A stretch of DNA of 64,000 bases. Source: Amphibalanus amphitrite (taxonomy: Eukaryota > Arthropoda > Thecostraca > Balanomorpha > Balanidae). The DNA is taken from assembly GCF_019059575.1 (NCBI RefSeq), contig NW_024881506.1:1674001-1738000 (forward strand), in the 5' to 3' direction. Numbering within the stretch: position 1 is the first letter of the stretch; each line of letters opens with the position of its first letter. The notes beneath the pieces are model-generated. The model did not search any database. It had not been told where the DNA came from and worked only from the letters and a program-made list of their open reading frames with translations. A program made the translations under genes and the position numbers. Shown here piece after piece: positions 41,601 through 53,824 of the stretch.

Positions 41601-41735
41601 ATCTGCAGCTTTTGAGCCTTGCGCACATACTGCCCTGAGTGCCCAGTGCTCGCCAATCATGCGTCTATCCCTGGGATCCTCCCGCACTGCCCTGTGTCCC
41701 TACCTCCCCTTGGGGATCGCACCGCGCTCCACTTT
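32607..41735. other. Upstream intron or intergenic region, no gene supported
   Basis: The signal-peptide exon of the adhesion gene should lie on the minus strand in this direction, but I cannot point to one. Short repeats: CCGCAGCCCCACCGGG at about 35220-35280, GGCGTC at about 36055-36085, GCCGTGGGGTCGCCGTGCCG at about 38660-38740 and (GGGGC)n at about 41144-41171. GC-rich islands alternate with AT-rich patches. Confidence 0.3.
37924..37954. repeat. Near-perfect 31-bp palindrome
   Basis: AAAATTACAGCTCAA, one base, then its exact reverse complement. Could extrude as a cruciform or mark a tiny foldback; no function can be assigned. Confidence 0.85.
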
Positions 41736-41934
41736 CCCTCCCGTCCCGTCCCGTCCCGTCCCGTCCCGTCCCGTCCCGTCCCGTCCCGTCCCGTCCCGTC
41801 CCGTCCCGTCCCGTCACGTCCCGTCCCGTCCCGTCCCGTCCCGTCCCGTCCCGTCCCGTCCCGTCCCGTCCCGTCCCGTCCCGTCCCGTCCCGTCCCGTC
41901 ACGCCTCGTCCCTCCCGTCCCGTCCCGTCCCGGC
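41736..41934. repeat. (CCCGT)n pentanucleotide satellite, about 190 bp
   Basis: Almost perfect GTCCC/CCCGT array with one CACGT change at about 41815 and a diverged 3' end. The minus strand is (GGGAC)n and could form G-quadruplexes. Translations of it (SRPVP..) are artefacts. Confidence 0.95.
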
Positions 41935-43640
41935 CCTCATCCCGTCGTGTCCCGGCCGGCTGCTCCCGGCTCTCCGCTCCGGGTCAGGGCCACGTCCATT
42001 GTGTGGAAACCGCTAACGACAGCATCACAACACGGCCAGACACGACACTTGGCACTGCCGGCCCGGCCGGCGACATCCAATTAACAGCCCACTCCCTGTG
42101 CGCCGCTGAAAATAATGAGAAGTGAATATTAATCCTTCCAGAGAAGGGCGGCTGTTTTCCTCATTGTCTCATTTAACCTAGCTGGAAATACGACGAGAAC
42201 CGTTTCTAGCGTTAATATAGCAGCGCTGCTATATTAAGGTAGTTAGTGGATGTTTATTTCATAAGTACATAACGCAGACCAGTCACGAAGTGGCAGGAAA
42301 TCGTAATTCCATGCCAGCTGCCTCTGCCTTTGAAGCTAAATTCCAGTCACATTCCACCCGCAGTTACCCATGACCACATTTTCCAGTTAAACTAATTAAC
42401 AAAGCCTTATTCACATTCCGTTTGTGTTCAATGAAAACACGGACTGTCTCGAACTGTCTCCTTCCCTCTCTCCCTGCCTCCTTCCCTCCCCTCCCCACTT
42501 TCAGGGCTTTCCACCTCCCCTCCTGCCCCAGACCCGCCTCCCCTGCCCCAAGACCCACCCCCTCCTGCCCCAGACCCACCCTCCCCGCCGTTCAGGGCCC
42601 GCGCCACGCCCCGGTCGCGCCAGAGCGACACACCGGAGCGAGCGAGGCGGGCGTGCGTTATGCGTCCGTCACGGCGCACTTCCCACGGCTCTCCCGCGCC
42701 GGAGGAAGGGGCGGACGGACGCGCTGCCGACCTGCCCGGCAGACGCGCCCCCGTCCGTCCCGCCGCTGACGGGCTGTGAGAGGCCGCATTGTGCGGCGGC
42801 AGAGCCACATGCGTGCACGCTCTGCTGAGTCCCCCGCGGGCGGAGGCGCGGTCGCAGGCGCGCACCATCCGACCCGTCTGCCGGCGGCCGAGCCGTGTGG
42901 GCGTTAGCGGCGCAGCAGTGCCACTCGCGGCGCGCCATCACGTCCACCGGCGACGATGGAGGTGTTTGATTACGGGCGATGTCGTCGCGGCGCCTCGGTC
43001 CGCCCTGTCGCCGGCGCCGTGCTCCGGTGTTCCCGTCTCGTCTGCCCTATCGCCGGCGCCGTGCTGTGGTGTTCCCGTCCGCGCCGCGCTGCAGTCGCCG
43101 AGTCGTGCGGCACAGCATGCCTCTCAGAGTTCAGGCGGCGGCGGCGGCGGCCCGTCCGCGGCCGTGTGCTACCTACCTACCTACAACGCGGCGAGACGGA
43201 GCGGGCGGCGGGGCGGGCGGCGGAGCGGCGGCGGCGGCCGAGCGTAACTCACCGGCCCCGCCCTAAACGGCCGCTCGGACTATTCCCCGCGCACAACGAG
43301 CCGTGTGTTATTCAACGGGCCGAGACGGCGACTGCTCGCAGAGCGGCCTGTAATGTCGGCGATCACGTTATCAGCCGCTGGGCCGGCCGTTCAGGCTGCA
43401 GAGTGCTGAGCGTCGCCTAGCCACAATGGTTACAGAGCTCACACTCCCAGTCCACAGTGGACTGGCTGACGGCCTTCGGGGAGCCAGTCCACAGTGGAGC
43501 GCTCTCAGTCATTCTAATCCACAGTCACTGACAGCCCTCAGTTCTCCCAGTCCAAAACGGCGGGCTGCTCAGACCGTTCAGTCGGCCGCCAGTTCCGTCA
43601 GCAGGGAGCGGCCTCTGCCCGGCGCGGCGGCCACAGGGCT
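41935..43640. other. GC-rich unassigned region
   Basis: Long open frames on both strands from 42.4 to 43.4 kb follow from high GC; none shows a domain or a consistent splice pattern. Confidence 0.3.
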
Positions 43641-44090
43641 GTACGGCGGCCCCAGGGCTGTCCGGGGGCGCCGGGCTGTCCGGGGGCGCCGGGCTGTCCG
43701 GGGGCCACAGGGCTGTCCAGGGGGTGCCGGGGCTGTCCAGGGGCGCCGGGGCTGTCCGGGGGCGCCGGCGCCGGGGCTGTCCAGGGGCGCCGGGGCTGTC
43801 CGGGGGCGCCGGGGCTGTCCAGGGGCGCCGGGGCTGTCCGGGGGCGCCGGGGCTGTCCGGGGCGCCGGGACTGTCCAGGGGCGCCGGGACTGTCCGGCAG
43901 TCACAGGGCTGTCCGGGGGCGCCGGGGCTGTCCGGGGGGCGCCGGGGCGGTCCGGGGGGCGCCGGGGCGGTCCGGGGGCGCCGGGGCTGTCCGAGGGGCG
44001 CCGGGGCTGTCCGGGGGGGGGGGCGCCGGGGCTGCCGGGGCTGTCCGGGGGGGGGGGGGGGCGCCGGGGCTGTCCGGGGGCGCCGCACAG
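43640..44090. repeat. GGGCTGTCCGGGGGCGCCGG minisatellite
   Basis: More than 20 copies of an ~18-22 bp unit with variable G-runs. The palindromic element at 44096 inserted exactly at its right edge. Confidence 0.92.
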
Positions 44091-44358
44091 TGATGCAAAT
44101 GGGGTTCACGAGTGGCCATGAATACGAAAAAGGCCCAAAATTCAAGTTCGCTTAATCGAATAAATCGTAATATGGTCAGTCAGGCAAATGTTTGGGGTGT
44201 CTGAAAAAGTATGATTTTAATGTTTTTGTCAAAACCGGCTTCGTGTATGATTGTCAGAAGTCGAGACATTTTCGATGTCGTAAAATGACTGTCAGGTACT
44301 TGAAATTCAAGTGCCGCTAGCGTGCGTTCATGTCATACAAATTGCAAAAATTATACAT

Positions 44359-44590
44359 GTAGATATAAAACTTTATCGGAATTCACTGGGATTGTATTGC
44401 GTATGCAAGTCCAAATATTTCGGCCAATATTGTTTGGCCTTGGTCACTGGACAACTAAAAAAAAAACTAAAAAAATTTTTTTTTTGGATTTTAGTTGTCC
44501 AGTGACCAAGGCCAAACAATATTGGCCGAAATATTTGGACTTGCATACGCAATACAATCCCAGTGAATTCCGATAAAGTTTCATATCTAC
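44359..44590. repeat. 232-bp near-perfect hairpin nested in the palindromic element
   Basis: Arms of about 98 bp run from GTAGATATAAAACTTTATCG to its reverse complement, meeting at an A/T-rich loop at about 44457-44492. The arms differ at few positions. With about 50 bp of 3' sequence it forms an insertion bounded by the 13-bp direct repeat AAAATTATACATG at 44347-44359 and 44630-44642. A transcript would fold into a long double-stranded RNA. Confidence 0.85.
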
Positions 44591-44844
44591 AAACATAAAC
44601 CTGGGAAAAATATGACTCTAAAACAGCACAAAATTATACATGAAAATGATCTCCGAAACCTGCTGCTTCTAATGCCACGTCATAAAAAGCCGTATCTATT
44701 TTGGTTTAGCGGTGAGCTAACTATTTGTAATCATGTTGCAACCGCAGTTTTTTACCAACAATATTTGCTTTCAATTCACCTACAGCACTTCACACAGTGT
44801 GTGCCCGTTAGTGCACCATAGCATAGCATTCCCTAAGCATTTCT

Positions 44845-45096
44845 GAGTCGCCTAGTGAAAGAATTAAGGCGCTAGCACAGGGCTGACCGGCGCTACAGAA
44901 GTTTTCGTCCGGCACGTTCGGGTGCCGCGGCGCAGCGGGCGGCCCGGGCGGCCGCGCCGCCGCGCCGCCCGGACGCCGCGCGGCGGCACCCACCCGCCCA
45001 CTGCGCGCCCACTGCAGCGCCCGACCGCCCGGACAAAAACCTCTGTAGCGCCGGTCAGCCCTGCGCTAGCACCTTAATTCTTTCACGATGCGACTC
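44845..45096. repeat. Inner inverted repeat of the palindromic element
   Basis: GAGTCGCCTAGTGAAAGAAT and on (44845-44912) is matched by its inverse at 45029-45096 over 68 bp with few changes. The centre (44913-45028) is GC-rich with CCGCGCCGCC-type words. Confidence 0.85.
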
Positions 45097-45754
45097 ATAA
45101 ATGATTAGGGAAGGCTATGGTATGGTGGACTAACGGGCACACTTTGTGTTAAGTGCTGTAGGTGAAACGAAAGCATTTTTTTATTAGTAAAAAACTGCGA
45201 TTGCAACATGATGATAAATAGTCAGATTACCGCCAAAGCAAATGAGATACGGCTTTTTGTGACCCGGCATTAGAAGCAGAAGGCTTTGGGGATCATTTCC
45301 ATGCATATTTTTTTTTATTTGTACGAAATGAACGCAAACCAGCGGCGTTTGAACTTGCGAGTGTCTGACCGTCATTTTACGACCTAGAAAATGTCACGAC
45401 TTCTGACGATCATACACGAGGCCGGTTTTGACAAAAACATGAAAACCATGGGATTTCAGATTCCCCAAACATTTGTCTACTCGGCCATATCGCAATTAAC
45501 TCGATTTGGTAAACTTGACTTTTGGGTATTTATGGCCACTCGTGAACCCCATTTGCATCACTGTGCGCCGCCACCCAGGAAGTGCTGGATTAACGCGTTC
45601 ACCGGGCGGGGCGCTCCCTAATGACGCGATCCCCGGTCGGGCCGCGCTTTGTCGGTGCTCAGCTGGTCCGTCTGCCCGAGCCGCAGATGGCGCCGGCCCG
45701 ACACGGTGGTCATTTCTGACAGACGACCGCGCGGCGGTCTGCAGCCGGCAGTGG

Positions 45755-46110
45755 CAGACCCGGCCGGACCACAGCGGTAGTGGCAGACCCGGCCGGACCA
45801 CAGCGGCAGTGGCAGACCCGGCCGGACCACAGCGGTAGTGGCAGACCCGGCCGGACCACAGCGGTAGTGGCAGACCCGGCCGGAGCACAGCGGCAGTGGC
45901 AGACCTGGCCGGAGCACAGCGGCAGTGCCGAACCCGGCCGGAGCACAGCGGCAGTGGCAGACCCGGCCGGACCACAGCGGCACCAGACCTGGCCGGAGCA
46001 CAGCGGCACCAGACCCGGCCGGAGCACAGCGGCAGTGGCAGACCTGGCCGGACCACAGCGGCAGTGGCAGACCCGGCCGAAGCACAGCGGTGGTGTCGGA
46101 CCCGGCCGGA
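45755..46110. repeat. Minisatellite, about 30 bp unit
   Basis: About 12 copies of GTGGCAGACCCGGCCGGACC plus 'acagcggca'; then a second small array of CCACGGACCGTGGTCCACTC (a palindromic unit) at about 46205-46300. Confidence 0.9.
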
Positions 46111-46300
46111 CCTCCGCCAGCTCAACGTCAAAGCCTCAGGCCGTCTCTTATCACACACTAGCGCGACCTACCACGGACAATGGACTAAGCGCCGCGGTCC
46201 GACCGCCCCGGACCGTGGTCCGCTTTCCACGGACCGTGGTCCACTCCCCACGGACCGTGGTCCACTCTCCACGGACCGTGGTCCACTACTCCCCACGGAC

Positions 46301-49300
46301 CGCGCTCTGACCACGGCGGTCCACTGGCCGAGGTGCGCGGGGACCGTGGTCGGACCGGCGCGGCCGGCGGTCACGCTCGATCGAGCGCCCGCTCGCCGTG
46401 CGCTAATCTCAATCAGCGCGCGGACCGGGACGATTCTCCCCGGACGCCGGCGGTGATTTAGCGTCGCGGCCGATTGGGGAGGGGAGGGGAGGGGCAGATG
46501 CAGGTCACGTGGCCGGCGACAGCGGAGGTGGTCAGGCGCGGTGAGCGGTTCCCGACGGTCAGAGAGGGAAAATATCGGCCGCCGCCGCTTGGAGGGCGGA
46601 GTGCGGCCGATCGGAGCGCTGCGGCCGCTCAATGTTTGAGATCGGAGGGCTCTCACCGGAGCGGAGAGGGCTTCAAAGGCCGGCTCCGGGAACACTCTGT
46701 GTGTTTTTGTGTGAACAGTAAACGGAGGGCTTCAACTTGAGATCTCAATCAGTTTCAGTCGAATCTCCCCACAAAGATGCGCTGGATTAAGGCGTTTCCG
46801 AAATAGGCGTTCGATTTAACGAATATAGATAACTTGGACCTCGCTCGCTCTGCATTTAATTAAGTTCTGCTTCTGGTGCCGTGCCTCCCCAAACTAACAG
46901 CAATGTGCTGTTGAATATTTACATCATACGACAGTGCGGCAGTGTTACAACTACGGCTCGGACTGCTCGTCACACCCACGATTTGCTCCATAAGCGTCCG
47001 CGGGGATGTGTGACAGTGGCGGGTGGTAGCCGCCGTGGCGAGGAGCGGTACCTACACGAGCTCCCGTCCGCCCTGTCGCCCGTTTGGGCCGCGCCGCCGG
47101 CTATCGGCCGATGGTTCGGAGTTCGGCGGCGCCTGGTCGGCCAGGCAGAGACGCACGGCCGGCGGACCCAGTGTTTGTGGGGCGCCCCGCTGGGAGTAAC
47201 AGTGCGGCGACCCACAGCCGAGCTCTCCGCCCGGGAGCCTCCTAAAGAGCCGCTCACGACGGCCTGGCGCGGCGGCCGCAGAGCGGCAGGTGCCGTGGAG
47301 AGGGACACCGGTGTTCTAGTCCTGTGGAGTGGTCCGACACTGTGGAGCGGAGTGGACCGACACTCCCGTGGAGTGGAGTGGAGTGTTCCGACTCTCCGCC
47401 GTGGACGGCACCTGGCCACAGTGCCGCTGTTGGGCACGGACCGGTCCGCCGCCCGCGGCGTCTACACCAGACCAACAATAGCAGATGAGACAAACAACTG
47501 CAATGTAGTGGCGGCTGTTTTTCAGCACGCCGACCGGAGCCATGCCTCCCGAGTCGCGACCTCCGACCTCGGCGGCGCCGTCTGTTTTTGTCCCCAAACA
47601 AAAAGGCGGCGCTATTGCGATGCGATCTCTTGGCAATATACTCACTGGTTTCATTTAAACTCAAAACAATGCCTCATACCGTAACACTGCCCGCTGAGAG
47701 TTTCTCAAGTGTCGTATTTTTCATTGTGCCCTTAGCTTTCCAGGAAATGTTTTTACTTAACTTTTTTAAAGTTCTGCTTCTGGTGCCTCCACAAAATAAC
47801 AGCGCGGCACGTTACCTAACTTAACTTTAACTTTGTCTGCTGACGCTGCGAAACATTCCCAGTTTTCTTTGAAATAACTTTAATACGTTTTTGGTAGATT
47901 TTGCCTGTTGACCGATTCCATGATGTTTTCACGATATAATTTTCTCCCAGCTTATGTCAGTGCCTGGTAGTTTATTATTATAATAAAATCCGATAACCGA
48001 TATAGCCACAACTGTTTTCTGTATGCTCTTTACAAGCAATAAACATCAACGCAACTATTCGAGCGTGGGATCTTTATAATGGAACCACACAACAGGCAGA
48101 CGGCCTCCATTTTACCGTTTGAAATGGTCGCCAATTTACCTGTCCCTCCCTGAGGTGCACACAGACGCCCCCTGTGAGCCGCTGTGCTGAATACGTCGGG
48201 CCCAGGCCGGTCTCCCGGCGGGGGCCCGGCCGTCCCTTTGTGCGTCCCGCGGCCAAGGAGGACCGGCCCGCCCTGGCCCGAGTGAAACGTTATCCGTCCC
48301 CACCGCTCGGCCGTGGAGATTTACACGCAGTGGCCGCCGCCCGGCTGGGCGCTCGGTAAATATCGCCATGGCTCCGCGGTGATCTATGGTGGTGGTCCGC
48401 CGCGCTACATACCCCCCTCGGAGCGACCACAAAGACGTAATGAGAGGATACACGGCAACGGACCGCGGTCGCGGCTACGACGTGAGAATTTACGGCACAT
48501 TGTACACCGCTGTTTCTTGTCCTGGGCGGACCGCGAACATAACAAAAAATGGCGCGCGGGCTGATAGCCTCATCCCCGTATGTATGAGACGGGCGGCGGG
48601 CGGTCATGGGGACCGAGCACTGAATTTGGATCAGCCTGCTGGCTCCTTCACGGCGAGCTCAATGTTAACAATATCATTAGCGCTTACCGGTACACTACCG
48701 GTACCGGTACACTAACTCTTGTACCACTAACTCTTTTCACTGAAACCCATCGCATCTAGGCATCAGTGTATCATGGAACCTATGATACTTTGGCCAGACT
48801 GATACCAAATGCAATTCCAAGTGCTGCTTTGATACTTATGCGTCAACTGAGTGGTTTTATGCCATGTGAGCAGAAAATTATCTAACGGCCAACCAAAGGA
48901 GTACGAGTTGTAATGAGGCGCAACACAGCTGGGACGACCAGCTGAGACACGCGCGTTCGAAGCGTGCTCTCAGCGAGAAGTACGACACCATGAGGAGAGA
49001 TTCAGACGTCCCATGAATCAGGCTGCTGCTCAGGACGATGAGATAATTTCCTGCCAGCGCCGGCCGGTGGGAACTTGGAGCCACCTGTCGCGAAATATGG
49101 TGACCGACGTCGCCGTACATCACCCTGTTCCGCTGATGTAATCTGATAGGGTAACTGCAGGCAGGCCATGTCACCTGGTAGGACACATAATAAAGCGCTA
49201 CTTAATATGCAGTATCATGCTGACGAAGCGATTATAGAAATATCTCGCAACCGGGCATGCAGTTGACAAAGTTGCTAACGCGGGGCGAAATGGTTCAATC

Positions 49301-51736
49301 ATGTCCTCATCCCGTATCGCAATGTTTCAGATCTCTCGGGTTCACCCTAAACACAGACTAGCAGACGAGACACTGTTCCGCCAGTGCGGGACGGTAGGCT
49401 GGACTACCGCGCCGTCCTCGGCCGGGCCCCGCTGCTCTGCCCGCCGGTAGTAAATCGCGCGGTCGGTGCGGCCGACAGGACCACCTCGAAGGTCGCTCCA
49501 GGCTGACACGGCGCCGCCGGCCGCCACTCGGTAACGCAGGCCGCCCACCGGCCGCCACTCGGTAACGCAGAGATGGAAACATACGGGCAGAGGGGACAGA
49601 GGGAACAGACGTGCAGACGGAGACAGACGTACATACGGGCAGAGGGGACAGACAGACAGACGGACAGAGGGGACAGAGGGGACAGAGTGGACAGAGGGGA
49701 CAGAGAGGACAGAGAGGACAGACGTACAGACACTACAGACGGACAGAGGGGACAGACGAGAACGGACGGATAGAGGGGACAGAGGGGAACGGACGGACAG
49801 ACGGGCAGCTAGGAAACGGTCGCCCAGACGGGAAGCGGTCGGACAGAAGGAAACAGAGAGAAACAGTTGGACAGAGGGGATAAACGGATACTGTTGGGAT
49901 CGGACGGGAAACGGTCGGATGTAAGCGATAAATGAGAACTGATGAGACAGAGAACAGCCAGGAACGGACGGAAACAGACGATGCTGGACTGGACAGAGCC
50001 AATAAAGGATGCAAACCGATAAGAAATAGGAGCGTGTACTTCCTCTATAAAATTGAAAATCCCTCGCCGATTCAAATTCAAATAGGTACCCTGAATTTCT
50101 GAGTCAATAAAAGTGATGCACCAGATACGTACTCAGCATCAGCGCAATTGAAGCGAGCATTCTGCCTTGCTCGCACACTTTGAGCTGCTTCTGTCCATAT
50201 AAGGAGCGTCATTGGTCCGCCCAGCTCCAGCTGTTGGCATCATCCGCCGCAGACCACAGTTGTCTCCGGCGGGCCACATACCTCCCAATCGGACCACATT
50301 CCGTAGGTACCCGTCCGTCTACCAGCGGGAGCCGCACGGGGCTGATCCCCCGACTGCTCCGTCCCGCACACACTCCCCGATTGTCGGCGACACGCCGAGA
50401 AAACGAGCCGATCCCGCCGACCATCCCACGGCGCTCAGCGCAGTCCAGGGTCTGAGAGCAGGGTCCGACCGCGCGGCGCCGTCCAGGGTCTGAGAGCAGG
50501 TCCCACCGACCGGCGCCGTCCAGGGTCTGTGAGCAGGGTCCTCCGACCGCGCCGTCCGGGGTCTGAGAGCAGGGCCCTCCGACCGGCGCGGCGGTCTCTG
50601 TCGGCCGCCCTGGCCGCGCCACACCAGGGCCATTCGGCTCCCGCCGCTCTCGCCGCCGGCTATTTATCTAATTCGACTCGATCACAGTCGGTTTTACATA
50701 TGAAAGGCGGGCAGATCGCTGGCTGACCGCGGGGTCCTGCCCGAATAAATCACTATCGACGGCAAAGGAGCGCCGCTAGGTGAGAAGCGGACAATACAAG
50801 TGACACAGATTGCCGCTAAACATGGTTTGTTCCCAGAATAGAATGGACGAAAGACAGGCAATTTTTCAATGCTTTAGGTCAAACACAAATGCCTGATTAG
50901 AAGACAGAGGGAGCCATCAGCATAAGGAAATAACTCGAACTGAAATAGTCGCATCCCATGGGAAAGGTACATTTGTTTGCATATGCCCACGGCGAGCAGA
51001 CAAAAGAGACAGCTTGGCGTAAATTTCTCACGGCCAGCCCTAGAGTCGAACATTTGCTTGGTGTTCGGACGTTTTTAACAATTGTTTAGTGTTCGACTGA
51101 TTGAAAGACTGATCGGAAAGATTCGACTGATGTATTTGTCAGCATCCCATTACCTTAGTGCTGATCCAACCCAGAGCGTTTCTGGACCATCCCGGACCGT
51201 TTGCGGACCGCTCAGCCGCGGGCGGCGGCGCGTCTGTCGGCGGGACCGCGGGACCACCCGGGAGGGACCGGCGGACCACCGGTCCTCTGCCGCCCACCGG
51301 TCCGCCCCCCCCCCCCCCCCAACCCTTCCAGGGGCGCAGCTGGCGGGAGGCCGCACATCACCAGCCCGGCACCGCCGGCAGCGCTCGCTCCGCGGTCTAC
51401 CGTCGTTTGTAGTCTTTGTTCCGTCGATTCGTCACCATTCTAAAGACATCCCTGCCACTCATCTCCTCCATAAAGGGCCTAGTTCCCAGAGAGAAGGGGT
51501 GTCCCGGTGTCTCTGAAGGGACTCATTTCCCGAGCTTTTCACTTTGGTCTGTGACAGTGGTCACCGCGTTCCGCCGGGTTGTGGCCTAGAAATGCTTTAA
51601 AAAAATGCCAGGCACTTCAATAACATGCATGCGATGTTTGCACTTGAGTTGGCATGTATCTGCACAACGATTCCATTTTGCACCAAGGCTCAATTAAAGC
51701 CGTCAGTAACACTGCAGACGCTAACAATCAATTTAA
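46301..51736. other. No gene supported; scattered simple repeats
   Basis: GTGGAGTGGAGTG run near 47340-47390, GACAGAGGGGACAGAG array at about 49620-49800, and CCAGGGTCTGAGAGCAGGGT repeats at about 50445-50580. The longest plus-strand frame (46881-47684) has no recognisable domain. I see no exon that continues the adhesion gene. Confidence 0.3.
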
Positions 51737-52745
51737 CCCTCGCCCTGGCAGGGGGGGGTCGATGCGACCCCCCCCCTAAGGTTTTTCGAAGATAGCGTAA
51801 AAACGGCGGCGCGCAGCGCCGCCAAATTTGGCACAGCCTATGGGGCAACCTTTTTACATATGACCCGAAAATTTCAGGTCCGGGTGACCTTGGGTCAGGT
51901 CACCAGGTCAGAAAAACCGGTACAAGGTCATGGTCAAATTTCAATTTTCTTTTTGCACCTGTCCAACTCACAGTTTTCGACTGATTTCCTTCAAACTTTC
52001 AGGATGTGCCAAGTTCACCGAGTTGTATAACATATAGTCCGGCTTTTTTGAGGTCACTGACCTGAGGTCAGTTAGAGGTCATTACGTCGTAATGTTAAGC
52101 CTATGGGAAAATACTAAATTCGGAAAATACTGGAGATATCCACTTCGTTCTATCACTTTTGTGCTTTGAAACCACGGTACTTAACAGCAGGTCACTTGGT
52201 GCTTCTTTGTTTGGTGTACTTATCCATGGGTCAGGTCAAATGAGGTCAACTGAGGTCAAATGACGTTTTTGCCAATAACTTGGCACATAAGGACGCTAGA
52301 GCTTAAAAAATGGTATCATTGTGTTCCTGGTGATCAGCCGAATCGAATGATATGCGATATGATGCAATTTGGTTAACTTGAACTTATTTATTAACTTAAG
52401 TTTACTTAAAATTTAAGAAAAACTTTAAGTACACTTAAGCAAGCTAAAAAGTATATCATTCGACGCGCCTTGACGTGCTGAGTTCACTGGTGCTTTTCTT
52501 TTTGCTCTATCTTAATTAGATCAAGAGTTATAAGCGAAAAACTTTTGACCTGTTTTTAGCGAAATTTTTACATTTATACCCCCCAAAACCCCCTAAATAT
52601 TGACCTAGAGCAACCAAATTTGCACAGGGGCGAGAACTCCTGGGAGCCCACCTACCTACCAAATTTGGTGTTTCTAGGTGCCATAGGAGCCAATCCCCCC
52701 GCCCTGCCAGGCCGTGTTATGAAAAATGCCCTGCCAGGGCGAGGG
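51737..52745. mobile_element. piggyBac-like non-autonomous element (copy 3)
   Basis: TTAA at 51733-51736 and 52746-52749. Ends CCCTCGCCCTGGCAGGG and, inverted, CCCTCGCCCTGGCAGGGC. The left subterminal part has GGGTCGATGCGACCC and GGCGGCGC..GCGCCGCC hairpins, as in the other two copies. AGGTCA words recur in the interior; the right third is AT-rich. No transposase frame. Confidence 0.75.
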
Positions 52746-53824
52746 TTAAGATATCAAGAGAAGGTGTTGTGTTCTGAATATGTAATTGTTCCACCTCCAA
52801 ACCGATGGCCGATGAAAATTCTTGGTCAACACATAGAAAACAGAACACAACAAGAGAATAAGGATCACGCGAACAAGGAGCTACACAGTGCAGCGAACCC
52901 CTGCAGCCCACGTTCTGGCGTCTGTCTGCGCTGACCCTGCGATCCTGCGGCCATCTGATAAGCAGACTTGTAAACGACTCAAAATTTTTTTGAGTCGATT
53001 CTTTGTTTGAGTCTGGAAATTTGAATCGATTCATCAAACGACTCATGATGTTAAATTTAATTGATTCGAATCAACTCATGACTCATCAAGTTCCTCGATA
53101 AAATGATTCGAATCAACTCATGACTCGAGCAACTAGCCAACGGAATGATTCGAATCAACTCATGACTCACATTTTGATGAATCGATTCAAATCAACTCAT
53201 GACTCACACAACATTTTTATTGAACTTATTTCATTCAACCCATGACTCACTATAGGCATTTGTTGATTATTTGACTCAAAGCTATGATAAAATGAATATG
53301 CCGCATACCACAATTGTATTAAGCAGCATAGTAGCCTTGACCAAAGATTCAAGCAGCTACCTAGTAGGACTAGGTACATAGGTACCTACCTTACACCTAC
53401 CTATCTTCAACACTCAACAGTCAACAGTGCAATATCAGATAAATTTGTAAGTAACTCTGAGAGACAATTATAATATAAGTGAGGACTAAGGAGTAGCATA
53501 GTAACCTATCTCAATTATTATTACCTAGAAAGTCTTTTTGAAAATTCAAAAGCACAAGTTCCGAGAGGCATTCATGTTTTTTTTAATCAAACTTCTTCTA
53601 CATGATAATGAAACAAATGTTACTACTTCTTACTTATCACATAAAATTATTCAAACAGTACAACCTCAAAAATAGGATTAATCCCACCTGTGACACATTC
53701 AGCATCAGCAGGGACTCCATGGGCCACGAGGAGCAAACGAGGAGGCCATGACCTTGCATGGGTGGCTCAGGCCTCAGAATCAGATATGATCTTGAGTTGA
53801 GACTCATTGAAAGTAGTTAAGGTA

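Larger units (their letters stand above)
44096..45565. mobile_element. Palindromic DNA transposon with RSS-heptamer ends (Transib/ProtoRAG-like)
   Basis: Both ends read inward as CACAGTGATGCAAATGGGG and stay alike through TTCACGAGTGGCCAT. The flanks are the same 5 bp, CGCCG, at 44091-44095 and 45566-45570. CACAGTG is the V(D)J signal heptamer, and Transib transposons have CAC-starting ends and 5-bp GC-rich duplications. The element is one long imperfect palindrome (left arm to 44912, right arm from 45029) around a GC-rich centre. The left arm is longer by about 280 bp because of a nested insertion at 44360-44642. No transposase frame survives, so it would need one from elsewhere. No clear RSS nonamer at 12 or 23 bp. 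Confidence 0.65.

Noticed and set aside
41619..42125. SRPVPSRPVP frames
   Set aside because: Pentanucleotide (CCCGT)n read in three frames.
43426..44155. Glycine/alanine- and proline-rich frames over 140 codons on both strands
   Set aside because: Pure product of the GGGGCGCCGGGGCTGTCC array.
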